A DNA stretch of 41,689 nucleotides from Flavobacterium sp. (lineage in GTDB: Bacteria > Bacteroidota > Bacteroidia > Flavobacteriales > Flavobacteriaceae). The translations under genes were made by a program, and so were the position numbers. A model generated the notes under the pieces. The model worked only from the letters and a program-made list of their open reading frames with translations. It did no database searches and was not told the origin of the DNA. Location of the stretch: positions 1 to 41,689 of the forward strand of contig JACMOK010000116.1 of assembly GCA_014378065.1 (NCBI GenBank), given 5' to 3'. This document shows, in pieces, positions 7,997 to 16,983 of the stretch (position 1 is the stretch's first letter; each line of letters begins with the position of its first letter).

Positions 7997-9769
7997 TTAC
8001 GCCTCCCACTTAATCCATACGCGCAAGAGGGATAATAATTGCGATACATTAACGGGTTTGGTGATATAATCAGAAGCGCCCGATTCAATACATTTTTGCC
8101 TGTCGCCTTTCATTGCTTTGGCAGTAACAGCAATGATGGTCAGGTCTTTTTTTGATTCGTCTGACCGGATATTTTTCATGGTTTCGTATCCGTCCATCTC
8201 GGGCATCATGATGTCCATCAAAACAACATCAATGTCTTTGGTCTTTTCTAAAATATGGATTGCTTCTTTTCCGCTTTCTGCGCTTAAAACATTCATACCG
8301 CAACGCTCCAATGCGGTGGTTAATGCAAATAAATTACGCACATCATCATCTACCAATAATACTTTTTTGCTATTGAGGGTGTCTTCATTTGTGTATAATG
8401 ATTCTATTCTGCTTCTCATTACTTCGGGTAGCTCTTTATGAACACGGTGCAGAAATAATGTCGTCTGGTCTATTAACTGATCTAATGAGTTTGTACTTTT
8501 TAAAATGATGCGATTAGCAAACTTGTTCAACCGTGTTCTTTCTTTTTTACTGATGTCTTTTGCCGAATAGACAATCAAGGCAGTTTTCGGATTGGAACTT
8601 TCACTCTCCAGTTCTTTGATTATGTCAAGTCCGTCTCCATCGGGCAAAACCAAATCTAAGATAATACAGTCAAATGTTTTTTCCTTGATGAGAGCCATTG
8701 CCTCTTTTGCTGTTTTAGCAGTGCAGATCATTGTATCGCTGCCTTCAATGGCTTTTACTATCATTTCTAACTCATGTTCGTTATCATCCACCACTAAAAG
8801 GGATTTTACTTTTTTGTTGCTGAAATCATCAATGTCAGCGAACAAATTTTTCAAGCCCTCTTCTTTTATAGGTTTCAGTAAAAAATTTCTGGCTCCTCGT
8901 TTCAATCCATTGTTCTTGTCATCTACTCCGGATATTACATATACAGGGATGTGTCGCAAATTAAAATCTGTTTTGAGGCGGTCCAATACTTTCCATCCGC
9001 TGGTATCAGGCATATTAATATCCATTGTAATGGCATTAGGATGAAATTGACCGATGAAATCGATCACGTCATTACCTTTGTCAGTTACAACCGCTTTAAG
9101 TCCGTATTTGTGTGCTTTGTCCAGCATTATTTTAGCGAAGGTGGGGTCATCTTCCACTATCAACAGCGTTTTATCGTCCGGTTTAATTTCAGACCTGTCG
9201 TCACCTATTTCATTAACAAAAAATAATTCTAATTCTGATCTGCGCAACTTAGATAAAGGCAGGGATTTAAGTCCATTTTTCAAAGCAGGTTGGTTTTCAT
9301 CTAATTCCACCAGCATATTTTCTGCTGGAACAAAGTTAAGGGGCAAAAACAACGTGAATTTACTTCCTTCATTTGTATTGCTTTCTAACTCTATGGTTCC
9401 GCCCAATAAATCAGAAAGACCGCGGCTGATGGATAAACCTAAGCCGGTGCCACCGTATTTTCTGCTTGTAGAACCTTCGGCTTGTTGAAATGCCTCAAAG
9501 ATGATATTCTGTTTTTCTCTTGAAATACCAATTCCAGTATCGGAGATTTCAAAAGCAATCACGGTTTCCGCAGAATCCAGATTGGGGTTCTTAGATTTCC
9601 AGTTTTTGTCTGCCTGATATATTTTTAAATTCACGCTGCCCTTTTCCGTAAATTTAAATGAATTGGACAATAGGTTTTTAAGTATCTCATTCAATCGCTG
9701 AGAATCTGTTTCGATAAATCCAGGGAGGTTTTCATCCGTTTCAATACTGAAGTTCAAAAGCTTTGCTTC
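7997..9769 (-). pseudogene. 5'-truncated hybrid histidine kinase: HATPase plus three receivers
   Basis: The open frame begins directly after an in-frame TAA (9770-9772) with E-A-K-L-L-N-F-S-I-E-T-D, which is the middle of the usual segment between HisKA and HATPase. No ATG is available; the only start-like codon is TTG at 9757, giving 586 residues. The remaining part is intact: HATPase_c with N box, D-T-G-I-G-I and G-G-T-G-L-G-L (about residues 20-140), and three receivers with Asp246, Asp368 and Asp515. It resembles the C-terminal half of the 1211-residue kinase at 1775-5410. The sensor, HAMP, GAF and HisKA parts are missing and the sequence upstream codes for nothing recognisable. It is probably a remnant, although a reduced phosphorelay protein made from TTG cannot be excluded. 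Confidence 0.8.
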
Positions 9770-9873
9770 TTATATACGCCTGAATGTTGATTCGACATAT
9801 TTGCTGATTGCATTGCTCAAAAGCAGTTGCCAATTAAAATTAAAAAAGTTTTAATCATCATTTTACAACTTTC

Positions 9874-9894
9874 GTTGACTAAATGTTGACTAAA
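9874..9894. repeat. Short direct repeat GTTGACTAAA x2
   Basis: The 10-mer GTTGACTAAA occurs at 9874-9883 and again at 9885-9894, an 11-base period, between the truncated kinase and the 3' end of tRNA-Val. It could be a recombinase or regulator site, or a chance event. No integrase gene is visible nearby. Confidence 0.35.
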
Positions 9895-9907
9895 ACCTCT
9901 ATAAAGT

Positions 9908-9923
9908 ACCGCAAATATGCGGT
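9908..9923 (-). terminator. Possible hairpin downstream of tRNA-Val
   Basis: The perfect 6-bp stem ACCGCA/TGCGGT with a 4-base loop lies just after the tRNA 3' end on the - strand and is followed by a weak T-containing stretch. The stem is short and there is no long T tract, so the call is tentative. Confidence 0.35.
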
Positions 9924-9928
9924 TTCTG

Positions 9929-10003
9929 TGGGCGATGAGGGGTTCGAACCCCCGACCCTCTGGGTGTAAACCAGATGCTCTGAACCAGCTGAGCTAATCG
10001 CCC
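9929..10003 (-). tRNA. tRNA-Val (anticodon TAC)
   Basis: The reverse complement folds as a complete 75-base cloverleaf. The acceptor stem is GGGCGAT/ATCGCCC with discriminator A. The D arm has GCTC/GAGC, the anticodon arm TCTGG-TTTACAC-CCAGA has TAC as anticodon, and the T arm GGGGG-TTCGAAC-CCCTC closes it. CCA is not encoded (ACA follows the last stem base). A strong promoter lies directly upstream. Confidence 0.97.
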
Positions 10004-10015
10004 TTCGCAGGATTG

Positions 10016-10045
10016 CAAAGATACATTTACAAATTGGTTTTGCAA
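10016..10045 (-). promoter_or_regulatory. Bacteroidota-type promoter of tRNA-Val
   Basis: On the - strand TTG (10045-10043), a 19-base spacer and TATCTTTG (10023-10016) match the -33/-7 consensus TTG-N19-TAnnTTTG exactly. The -7 box ends 13 bases before the mature tRNA 5' end. Confidence 0.8.
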
Positions 10046-10137
10046 ATGAAATCGTAAAAAAGTAACGAATTTATTTTCCGGTGCCAGTATACAACTGATC
10101 TTAGGCTTTTAACAAATGCTAAAATTGCCTTAAATAT

Positions 10138-10167
10138 TTGTCGCGAGGCGTTATAGTAATACATTTG
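10138..10167 (+). promoter_or_regulatory. Bacteroidota-type promoter of the ABC exporter gene
   Basis: TTG at 10138-10140, a 19-base spacer and TACATTTG at 10160-10167 match the -33/-7 consensus exactly. The ATG at 10188 lies 20 bases further on, giving a short leader. Confidence 0.75.
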
Positions 10168-10187
10168 CTTCAAAATTTCTAAAAAAA

Positions 10188-11975
10188 ATGGCACGTCACA
10201 AACCTGAAAATGATTTACCCAAATCAAAAATTACCGCATCATCCATACAAAAAGCCATTCAAATTTTCCGATATTCGGGCCACCACCGTTGGAAATTTTA
10301 CTTGGGTTTGGTTTTTCTATTGCTGACGAGTGCAACGGCACTGGCTTTTCCGAAATTTATGGGTATGCTCGTTGACTGCGTAAAGAATAAAGACGGCTTT
10401 CAAGCCAATCGAATCGCTTTGGGTTTATTCGGTGTGTTATTCTTGCAATCGATTTTCTCATTTTTCAGAATATCACTGTTCGTCAATTTTACCGAAAATA
10501 CACTCGCAAATTTGCGTTTAGCACTGTATACCAATTTGGTAAAATTACCAATGACCTTTTTTTCGCAAAAGCGTGTGGGCGAATTAAACAGCCGTATCAG
10601 TACCGATATTACGCAAATTCAAGACACACTAACCAGTACAATCGCTGAGTTTTTAAGACAATTTATCTTGATTATCGGAAGTTTCATCTTACTGGCCAAT
10701 TTAAATATTAAACTCACATTGATGATGCTCTCGGTGGTTCCGGTTGTAGCGATCGCCGCCGTGATCTTTGGCAGGTTTATTCGGAAATATTCTAAAATAG
10801 TACAAGACCAGGTGGCCGAAAGCCAAGGCATCGTCGTTGAATCGATGCAGGCCATCACGATCGTAAAAGCATTTGCCAACGAATGGTATGAAATTGTTCG
10901 TTATAAACGCAAAATTAATGAAGTGGTGAAAGTCGCCATCAAAGGAGGAAACTACCGTGGCATGTTTGCTTCGTTCATTATCATTTGTTTATTCGGTACA
11001 ATCGTGGCTGTAGTATGGTATGGTGTCCGGTTGGCTATTGGTGGAGAAATTACTGTTGGTCAATTGTTTACCTTCATTTTATATTCTACCTATGTAGGCG
11101 CCTCATCTGGCGGTATAGCCGAATTGTACACCCAAATACAAAAAGCGTTAGGAGCGACCGAAAGGGTATTTGAACTACTAGATGAAATACCTGAAAAAAT
11201 AAGTGATCAGCGTTACAACAACAATGAAAAAATAAAAGGTAATGTGACTTTCAAAAATGTGGCCTTCAGTTATCCTTCGCGCAAAGAAATCAAGGTACTA
11301 ACCGATGTGAGCTTTACGGCTAATTTTGGACAAAAGATAGCGATTGTGGGCCCGAGTGGTGTCGGGAAATCGACCATAGCTTCACTACTGCTGCGGTTTT
11401 ATGATATTGAGGGTGGAGCCATTCTTATTGACGGACACAATATCGACAGTTTTGATCTTGAAAAGCTACGTGGCAATATGAGCATCGTACCTCAGGATGT
11501 CATTTTATTTGGTGGTACCATCAAAGAAAATATCGCTTATGGCAAGCCCGACGCCACTGACGAAGAAATTATGTTGGCCGCTAAACAAGCCAATGCCTTT
11601 AATTTTATCGAAGGATTCCCTGAAAAAATGGAAACGATTGTTGGGGAAAGAGGCATTAAACTTTCGGGCGGACAAAGACAGCGTATTGCCATCGCTCGAG
11701 CACTTTTGAAAAATCCTAGCATATTGATTCTTGATGAGGCCACTTCTTCGCTCGATAGCGAAAGTGAAAAACTTGTGCAGGAAGCGTTGGAAATTTTGAT
11801 GGAAGGCAGAACGAGTATCATTATTGCACACCGACTTGCCACCATCCGCAATGCCGATCAGATTTTGGTACTCGATAATGGAAAGATCACCGAACAAGGC
11901 ACTCACAAAGAATTGCTCGAACTCGAAAATGGTCTCTACAGAAACTTAAGTAATTTGCAATTCAGCAATTCATAA
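10188..11975 (+). CDS. MsbA/MdlB-type ABC exporter half-transporter
   Basis: A 595-residue fused permease/ATPase that should act as a homodimer in the inner membrane. The N-terminal membrane domain (about residues 35-330) shows hydrophobic helices and the V-G-E-L-N-S-R-I coupling region. The nucleotide-binding domain has Walker A G-P-S-G-V-G-K-S-T (388-396), the Q loop P-Q-D, the signature L-S-G-G-Q-R-Q-R, Walker B I-L-I-L-D-E-A-T-S and the switch histidine in I-A-H-R-L. The family includes lipid and multidrug exporters; in Bacteroidota this group is usually annotated as a multidrug or lipid exporter, and the substrate cannot be read from the sequence. It has its own promoter, stands alone, and is not part of an obvious operon. 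Confidence 0.93.
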   Translation: MARHKPENDLPKSKITASSIQKAIQIFRYSGHHRWKFYLGLVFLLLTSATALAFPKFMGMLVDCVKNKDGFQANRIALGLFGVLFLQSIFSFFRISLFVNFTENTLANLRLALYTNLVKLPMTFFSQKRVGELNSRISTDITQIQDTLTSTIAEFLRQFILIIGSFILLANLNIKLTLMMLSVVPVVAIAAVIFGRFIRKYSKIVQDQVAESQGIVVESMQAITIVKAFANEWYEIVRYKRKINEVVKVAIKGGNYRGMFASFIIICLFGTIVAVVWYGVRLAIGGEITVGQLFTFILYSTYVGASSGGIAELYTQIQKALGATERVFELLDEIPEKISDQRYNNNEKIKGNVTFKNVAFSYPSRKEIKVLTDVSFTANFGQKIAIVGPSGVGKSTIASLLLRFYDIEGGAILIDGHNIDSFDLEKLRGNMSIVPQDVILFGGTIKENIAYGKPDATDEEIMLAAKQANAFNFIEGFPEKMETIVGERGIKLSGGQRQRIAIARALLKNPSILILDEATSSLDSESEKLVQEALEILMEGRTSIIIAHRLATIRNADQILVLDNGKITEQGTHKELLELENGLYRNLSNLQFSNS

Positions 11976-11984
11976 TTAAGGTGT

Positions 11985-12003
11985 AAAGTGGCATTCACTT
12001 TTC
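11985..12003 (+). terminator. Weak hairpin after the ABC exporter gene
   Basis: AAAGTG (11985-11990) pairs with CACTTT around a 5-base loop and is followed by TTC. It is placed 10 bases after the stop, but the T tract is poor. The remaining bases up to 12208 show no gene. Confidence 0.35.
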
Positions 12004-12208
12004 TTGTTGGTGTTTTTTTTGACGATTTTGTCGCGGGTGCTGTCGTTGACGGATTCATGGCCGACTGGCTGTTACTAAAAGTTACAATAATTATCTCCAA
12101 GCCCCAAATTAAAGTACGGATCGTTTAGCCAAAACTAGCTAAAGCAACAGATAAGATAAGGCACTTGGATGTTTGACAGGCCGATTCAGGCAAGGCTTGA
12201 TTGAAGTA

Positions 12209-13378
12209 CTATTTCCCCTTTCTACGGTTGCGCTCTGTCTTTAGTAAGGTGAGTTCTCTACTCGTCTGACCCGCAACAGAGGTGTTTTCTTCTGCGCGGC
12301 GGATCAGATAAGGCATTACATCGCGTACAGGACCAAACGGAAGATACTTTGCATTGTTGTAGCCATCCGCAGCGAGGTTATAACTGATGTTATCGCTCAT
12401 CCCATACAATTGACCAAACCAAATGCGCGAGTCCTTTTTAGCAATGCCTTTCTGTTCCATCAGCACCATTAATTGATAAGAACTTTCTTCGTTGTGGGTT
12501 CCGGCAAAAATCGACATTTGGTCGACGTGATCTAACATATAATGCACAGCGACATCATAATTTTTGTCTGTGGCTTCTTTGGAAGTACAAATAGGTGAAG
12601 GATAGCCTTTTTCTTCAGCCCTGACGTTTTCCTTTTCCATATAAGCACCACGAACCAGTTTCATGCCAATGTAAAAACCTTCAGCTGTTGCCGTTTGATG
12701 TAGTTTTTTAAGGTATTCCATACGATCCCAGCGATACATTTGTAACGTGTTGAAAACGATGGCTTTTTCTTTGTTGTATTTGCGCATCATGTCGGTCACG
12801 AGGTCGTCAGCAGCATCTTGCATCCAACTCTCTTCCCCATCAATCAACAAGGCTACATTTTTCTTATGCGCTTCATGACACACTTGATCAAATCGTCTGA
12901 TTACTCTGCCCCACTCAGCTTGTTCGGCGGGCGTCAAAGATTGATGTTCACCCATTTTTTCATACAATTCAAATCTTCCAAAACCAGTTGGTTTGAACAC
13001 GGCAAACGGAATGGCATCTCTTTCTTTGGCAAATTCTATGGTTTTTAAAGTCATCTCGAGCGCTGCATCAAACTGTGTTTCTTCCTCTTTGCCTTCTACA
13101 GAATAGTCGAGCACGGCAGACACGCCCTTAGTATACATTTTATCGACCACGCTCAGACAGTCATATTCATTTACTCCTCCGCAAAAATGATCAAAAACAG
13201 TCGCACGGATCAAACCTTCGACAGGCAAATGAGCCTTAATGGCAAAATTGGTAACGGCTGTTCCGATGCGAACCAAGGGTTGGTTGTCTATTAATTTGAA
13301 CAGAAAGTAAGCGCGATCTAATTCGGTGTCGCTTTTTAGTGAAAAAGCCACTTCGGTATTGTTGAAAATTTTCTCCAT
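12209..13378 (-). CDS. putA: Proline dehydrogenase
   Basis: A 389-residue single-domain proline dehydrogenase. This FAD enzyme oxidises proline to 1-pyrroline-5-carboxylate and passes electrons to the membrane quinone pool; it is the first step of proline catabolism. The (beta/alpha)8 barrel motifs are visible: A-V-F-K-P-T-G-F-G-R, L-L-I-D-G-E-E-S-W, F-N-T-L-Q-M-Y-R and M-K-L-V-R-G-A-Y-M-E-K-E. The C-terminal part contains the R-R-A-E-E-N substrate-binding arginine segment. The length fits stand-alone PRODH enzymes and not the bifunctional PutA, so P5C dehydrogenase must be encoded elsewhere. An exact -7 box (TATCTTTG, 13405-13398) sits 20 bases upstream and supports the ATG at 13378. Confidence 0.94.
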   Translation of the reverse strand: MEKIFNNTEVAFSLKSDTELDRAYFLFKLIDNQPLVRIGTAVTNFAIKAHLPVEGLIRATVFDHFCGGVNEYDCLSVVDKMYTKGVSAVLDYSVEGKEEETQFDAALEMTLKTIEFAKERDAIPFAVFKPTGFGRFELYEKMGEHQSLTPAEQAEWGRVIRRFDQVCHEAHKKNVALLIDGEESWMQDAADDLVTDMMRKYNKEKAIVFNTLQMYRWDRMEYLKKLHQTATAEGFYIGMKLVRGAYMEKENVRAEEKGYPSPICTSKEATDKNYDVAVHYMLDHVDQMSIFAGTHNEESSYQLMVLMEQKGIAKKDSRIWFGQLYGMSDNISYNLAADGYNNAKYLPFGPVRDVMPYLIRRAEENTSVAGQTSRELTLLKTERNRRKGK

Positions 13379-13397
13379 AGCATATTGAATAATCCTA

Positions 13398-13405
13398 CAA
13401 AGATA
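13398..13405 (-). promoter_or_regulatory. -7 box of the proline dehydrogenase gene
   Basis: TATCTTTG on the - strand matches TAnnTTTG exactly, about 20 bases before the start codon. No TTG was found at the ideal -33 distance, so only the -7 element is claimed. Confidence 0.55.
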
Positions 13406-13498
13406 AAAAGAGTTTTACAGATATTCATTAAAAAATGAAAGCCACTTTAATCAATAGCTATGAAGGGGCTAAAACAAAGGCGCATCCCTGCTTTAAAA

Positions 13499-14056
13499 CT
13501 ACTGCTTCTCGCAAATTGTGTTAATCTGGTCAAGGTGCGTTTGAATTGTAGGTAGATACTTTTTCGCAAACTGACTTACTTCAAAATCTTCAAAATCAAT
13601 GGCTTGTTTAAATAGCTTAACATCTCTTTTATGGTCAATTGCCATCATTTTGGCAAATGTTTTGTCGAAATCCTTGCCTGATTTTTCAGCCAGATTGTCC
13701 CGCCCGTTTTCTTTCTTATTGCTGATGCCTTCGGGTAAGGTGATATTTTTTTTAACGGCAAGTGATCTAAGAGCACTGAGAAGCATGGTTTGGTCAGTCA
13801 CCATCAATTTTCCGTACGCTCGAATGGAGGAGGAAGTGCCTTTTTCGGCAGCCAATTTTCCTTCGTAGATGTCCATCATGCGGGCATCTGCTACACTAAC
13901 TATAAAGTCGGCAGCGGGCTCATTTATCTGATCATGATCGGCTTTTTCCTCATTAACCTCACTGGCCTTCTTCACCGGATCTTTTCTTTGCGAACAACCA
14001 CCAAAAGAAAAGAAAATAAAAAGAATGAGTAACCACTGGTGCGTTGTATTTTTCAT
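13499..14056 (-). CDS. DUF4142 lipoprotein
   Basis: The 185-residue product starts with a lipoprotein signal (K-N-T-T-H-Q then a hydrophobic stretch and the lipobox F-G-G-C, acylated Cys near residue 21) followed by a charged linker. The rest matches the DUF4142 family: F-I-V-S-V-A-D-A-R-M-M-D-I near the start of the domain, and M-M-A-I-D-H-K-R-D-V-K-L-F in the second half, a ferritin-like helical bundle with a conserved histidine. The family is found in periplasmic or outer membrane proteins of unknown function in Bacteroidota and Proteobacteria. It is transcribed divergently from aroB across a 163-base gap. Confidence 0.85.
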   Translation of the reverse strand: MKNTTHQWLLILFIFFSFGGCSQRKDPVKKASEVNEEKADHDQINEPAADFIVSVADARMMDIYEGKLAAEKGTSSSIRAYGKLMVTDQTMLLSALRSLAVKKNITLPEGISNKKENGRDNLAEKSGKDFDKTFAKMMAIDHKRDVKLFKQAIDFEDFEVSQFAKKYLPTIQTHLDQINTICEKQ

Positions 14057-14219
14057 CGCTAAAGCATTTAAATTATTACTCGTTTAAGTTATAAATTTGG
14101 CGCTGTTTCACCAACAATTTGTTTCATAATTTCTTTTTAAAATTTGAATATTACCGCATTAATTTTGGCTGCTATCGAAAAAAAATACTTATTTTGCGAC
14201 AATAAACCATACGATTCTT

Positions 14220-15287
14220 ATGTCACCTATTCAAGCCAATGGCTATCCGATTTATTTCAACGAGCAGGGCTACGAAGCTTTAAACAAATGGCTGAGCGAC
14301 TCAAAATATTCTTCGATTTTCATTCTGGTAGACAGCCACTCCAATGAATTCTGCCTTCCTCATTTTCTGCCTTGTTTGGCTACAAACATTCCGATTGAAG
14401 TCATCGAATTTGATGCTGGTGAAGGTTCTAAGAATATTGAAACTTGTGTCCAAATCTGGAAGGTATTGACAGAACTTGGCGCCGATCGCAAAAGCGTTTT
14501 AATCAATTTAGGAGGGGGCGTGGTTTCCGACTTGGGTGGCTTTGTTGCATCTACGTTCAAGCGTGGCATTGATTTTATCCACATCCCGACAACGCTGCTG
14601 GCGATGGTTGACGCTTCGGTTGGCGGGAAAAATGGCGTCGATTTAGACCACCTTAAAAACCAGATTGGCGTCATTCAAGTTCCGGCAATGGTCCTTGTCG
14701 ATGCAACCTATCTTGAAACGCTACCACAAAACGAAATGCGGTCAGGCTTGGCAGAAATGCTTAAACACGGACTGATCGCCGATAAAAAATATTGGGAACA
14801 GTTTTTAAATCTTAATAAATTAAATTTCAATGATTTAGAGATGCTTATTTATACCTCTATTACCATTAAAAATAATATCGTAAAGCAAGATCCAACCGAA
14901 AACGGGATTCGGAAAGCCTTAAACTTTGGCCATACCTTGGGTCATGCGATTGAAAGTTATTTTCTTGAACAGGAAAACAAACCAACCTTGCTGCACGGCG
15001 AAGCTATTGCGACCGGAATGGTTCTGGAAAGTTTTATTGCTTTCAAGAAAGATTTAATCTCTTCCGCTGAATATCAGCAAATTAAAGAAACGATTCTTGG
15101 TATTTTTGAGCCAATTGTTTTTGAGATAACGGATATAGATCCAATTCTCGCCTTACTGATTCACGACAAAAAAAATGAATATGGAACAATTCAATTTGCA
15201 TTAATCGATGGAATTGGCCGAATTAAGATAAACGAAACTGTTAAAAACGAATTGCTTATCGAGGCCTTTGACGCCTATAAATCTTAA
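14220..15287 (+). CDS. aroB: 3-dehydroquinate synthase
   Basis: A 355-residue enzyme that converts DAHP to 3-dehydroquinate, the second step of the shikimate pathway, using NAD+ and a divalent metal. The NAD-binding glycine loop G-G-G-V-V-S-D-L-G-G-F, the P-T-T-L-L-A-M-V-D-A-S-V-G-G-K segment, the metal-binding region R-S-G-L-A-E-M-L-K-H-G, and the two histidine motifs F-G-H-T-L-G-H-A and L-L-H-G-E-A are all present. Length and motif order are normal. The ATG at 14220 fits the family N terminus. A frame shifted by one and starting at 14144 is a shadow. The gene is followed by a small open frame and the arginine decarboxylase gene, with no evident metabolic link. Confidence 0.96.
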   Translation: MSPIQANGYPIYFNEQGYEALNKWLSDSKYSSIFILVDSHSNEFCLPHFLPCLATNIPIEVIEFDAGEGSKNIETCVQIWKVLTELGADRKSVLINLGGGVVSDLGGFVASTFKRGIDFIHIPTTLLAMVDASVGGKNGVDLDHLKNQIGVIQVPAMVLVDATYLETLPQNEMRSGLAEMLKHGLIADKKYWEQFLNLNKLNFNDLEMLIYTSITIKNNIVKQDPTENGIRKALNFGHTLGHAIESYFLEQENKPTLLHGEAIATGMVLESFIAFKKDLISSAEYQQIKETILGIFEPIVFEITDIDPILALLIHDKKNEYGTIQFALIDGIGRIKINETVKNELLIEAFDAYKS

Positions 15288-15331
15288 TATAATTTTAATC
15301 AAAACCATGACCAATCGGTTAGATTATTTTT

Positions 15332-15339
15332 TACATTTG
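15332..15339 (+). promoter_or_regulatory. Exact -7 box upstream of the small ORF and arginine decarboxylase
   Basis: TACATTTG matches TAnnTTTG. Transcription would begin within a few bases of the ATG at 15345, giving either a nearly leaderless mRNA for the small ORF or a leader of about 220 bases for the arginine decarboxylase gene at 15564. No ideal -33 TTG is seen. Confidence 0.4.
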
Positions 15340-15344
15340 CCGTA

Positions 15345-15515
15345 ATGAATAAAAATACTGCAACACCCATTTTCATATATCCTGAATACCACAAAAGCGT
15401 TTTGAATTTGTGGAAGACCACGGTTGCGGTTAAAGGTTTGAATTTTGATTTGCTATTGTATTTAAATACTTTTAATGAAAAATTGCCCATTATTTACGCC
15501 AACATAAGGGTTTGA
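15345..15515 (+). CDS. Small ORF of 56 residues, unrecognised
   Basis: The frame starts M-N-K-N-T-A-T-P-I-F-I-Y-P-E-Y-H and ends in Y-A-N-I-R-V. It is mildly hydrophobic with no signal peptide, no cysteine and no motif that I recognise. It fills most of the gap between aroB and the arginine decarboxylase gene, directly after a -7 box, and ends 48 bases before the latter. It may be a leader ORF, the remnant of a larger gene, or non-coding. The coding evidence is only the open frame and its placement. Confidence 0.3.
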   Translation: MNKNTATPIFIYPEYHKSVLNLWKTTVAVKGLNFDLLLYLNTFNEKLPIIYANIRV

Positions 15516-15563
15516 AATTAGAATTTTTGTTGTTCCTTTTTAATCTCAAAATCCTCATCGTTC

Positions 15564-16964
15564 ATGAATACAAAATATTTCGACTTAATAAACCAGACGT
15601 ATTACTTTCCGCAAGAAGAGTTTACGCTCAGTAAAGACAACCTGCAATTTCACAATATCGATTTAATGCAATTGGTAGAACAGTACGGGACGCCTTTAAA
15701 ATTCACCTATTTGCCACAAATTTCCAGCAACATCAAAAGAGCCAAAAATTGGTTCCGAAATGCAATGGAAAAGAACAAATACGAAGGCAAGTACTATTAT
15801 TGTTATTGCACCAAAAGCTCGCATTTTGAATACATCATGAACGAGGCTTTTAAAAACAATATCCATCTGGAAACCTCGTCTGCCTTTGATATCAATATTG
15901 CAGAGAATTTGCTAGCTACCGGAAAGATCAACAAAAGCACATACATCATTTGCAATGGTTTCAAAAGAGATCAGTATATCACCAACATTGCGCGATTAAT
16001 CAACAACGGACATAAGAATGCCATTCCGATTATCGACAATTATGAGGAACTCGATTTGTTACAGGCAGAAATTAAAGGAAAGTTTAAAATTGGGATCAGA
16101 ATTGCCGCTGAAGAGGAGCCTAAATTTGAATTCTACACTTCTAGGTTGGGCATAGGCTACAAAAACATAGTTGCATTTTATAAAAAGCAAATTCAAGAAA
16201 ATAAGAATCTTGAACTAAAGATTCTGCATTTTTTTATCAATACTGGCATCAACGACAATGCGTATTATTGGAATGAATTGGTCAAGTGTATAAAAGTCTA
16301 CATTGCGCTTAAAAAAGAATGTCCAACGCTTGACGGACTTAATATTGGAGGCGGTTTTCCGATTAAAAATTCGCTGGCGTTTGAATATGATTACCAATAC
16401 ATGATCGATGAAATTATTAACCAGATCAAAATTGCTTGTGAGGAGGCCGAAGTAGATGTGCCCGATATTTTCACCGAGTTCGGTTCCTTTACTGTAGGTG
16501 AAAGTGGCGGCGCGATTTACCAGATTTTGTACCAAAAGCAACAAAATGACCGGGAAAAGTGGAACATGATCGATTCGTCTTTCATTACCACTTTGCCAGA
16601 CACCTGGGCGATAAACAAACGCTTTATCATGCTGGCGGTCAATCGCTGGAACGACCAGTACGAAAGGGTTTTACTGGGCGGAATGACCTGCGATAGCGAC
16701 GACTACTACAATTCAGAGCAAAACATGAATGCAATCTACCTGCCCAAATACAATAAAGAAAAACCGCTGTACATTGGTTTTTTCAATACTGGCGCCTACC
16801 AGGAAACCATTGGCGGTTATGGCGGGTTGCACCACTGTTTGATTCCGCAACCCAAACACATTTTAATTGACCGCGATGAAAATGGCATATTGGCAACCGA
16901 AGTTTTTTCAGAACAACAAACGTCTGAAGAAGTATTAAATATATTAGGATACAAAAAAAAATAA
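15564..16964 (+). CDS. speA: Arginine decarboxylase (PLP-dependent, alanine-racemase fold)
   Basis: A 466-residue fold type III decarboxylase. The PLP-binding lysine lies in Y-C-Y-C-T-K-S-S-H near residue 80, the phosphate-binding loop is L-N-I-G-G-G-F-P-I, and the active-site segment M-T-C-D-S-D-D-Y-Y matches the C-D-S-x-D element of the family near residue 377. The protein is shorter than the E. coli-type SpeA (about 630-660 residues) and agrees with the compact form annotated as arginine decarboxylase in Flavobacteria. It would make agmatine from arginine in the cytoplasm, the entry to polyamine synthesis. The next gene is a deoxyhypusine-synthase-like protein, which supports a polyamine role. 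The exact substrate (arginine rather than another diamino acid) is inferred from the clade. Confidence 0.8.
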   Translation: MNTKYFDLINQTYYFPQEEFTLSKDNLQFHNIDLMQLVEQYGTPLKFTYLPQISSNIKRAKNWFRNAMEKNKYEGKYYYCYCTKSSHFEYIMNEAFKNNIHLETSSAFDINIAENLLATGKINKSTYIICNGFKRDQYITNIARLINNGHKNAIPIIDNYEELDLLQAEIKGKFKIGIRIAAEEEPKFEFYTSRLGIGYKNIVAFYKKQIQENKNLELKILHFFINTGINDNAYYWNELVKCIKVYIALKKECPTLDGLNIGGGFPIKNSLAFEYDYQYMIDEIINQIKIACEEAEVDVPDIFTEFGSFTVGESGGAIYQILYQKQQNDREKWNMIDSSFITTLPDTWAINKRFIMLAVNRWNDQYERVLLGGMTCDSDDYYNSEQNMNAIYLPKYNKEKPLYIGFFNTGAYQETIGGYGGLHHCLIPQPKHILIDRDENGILATEVFSEQQTSEEVLNILGYKKK

Positions 16965-16983
16965 TCTAAATTTGAAATAATTT

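Noticed and set aside
14144..14347. 67-codon + strand frame before aroB
   Set aside because: It overlaps the aroB N terminus in another frame; the aroB frame has the family motifs.
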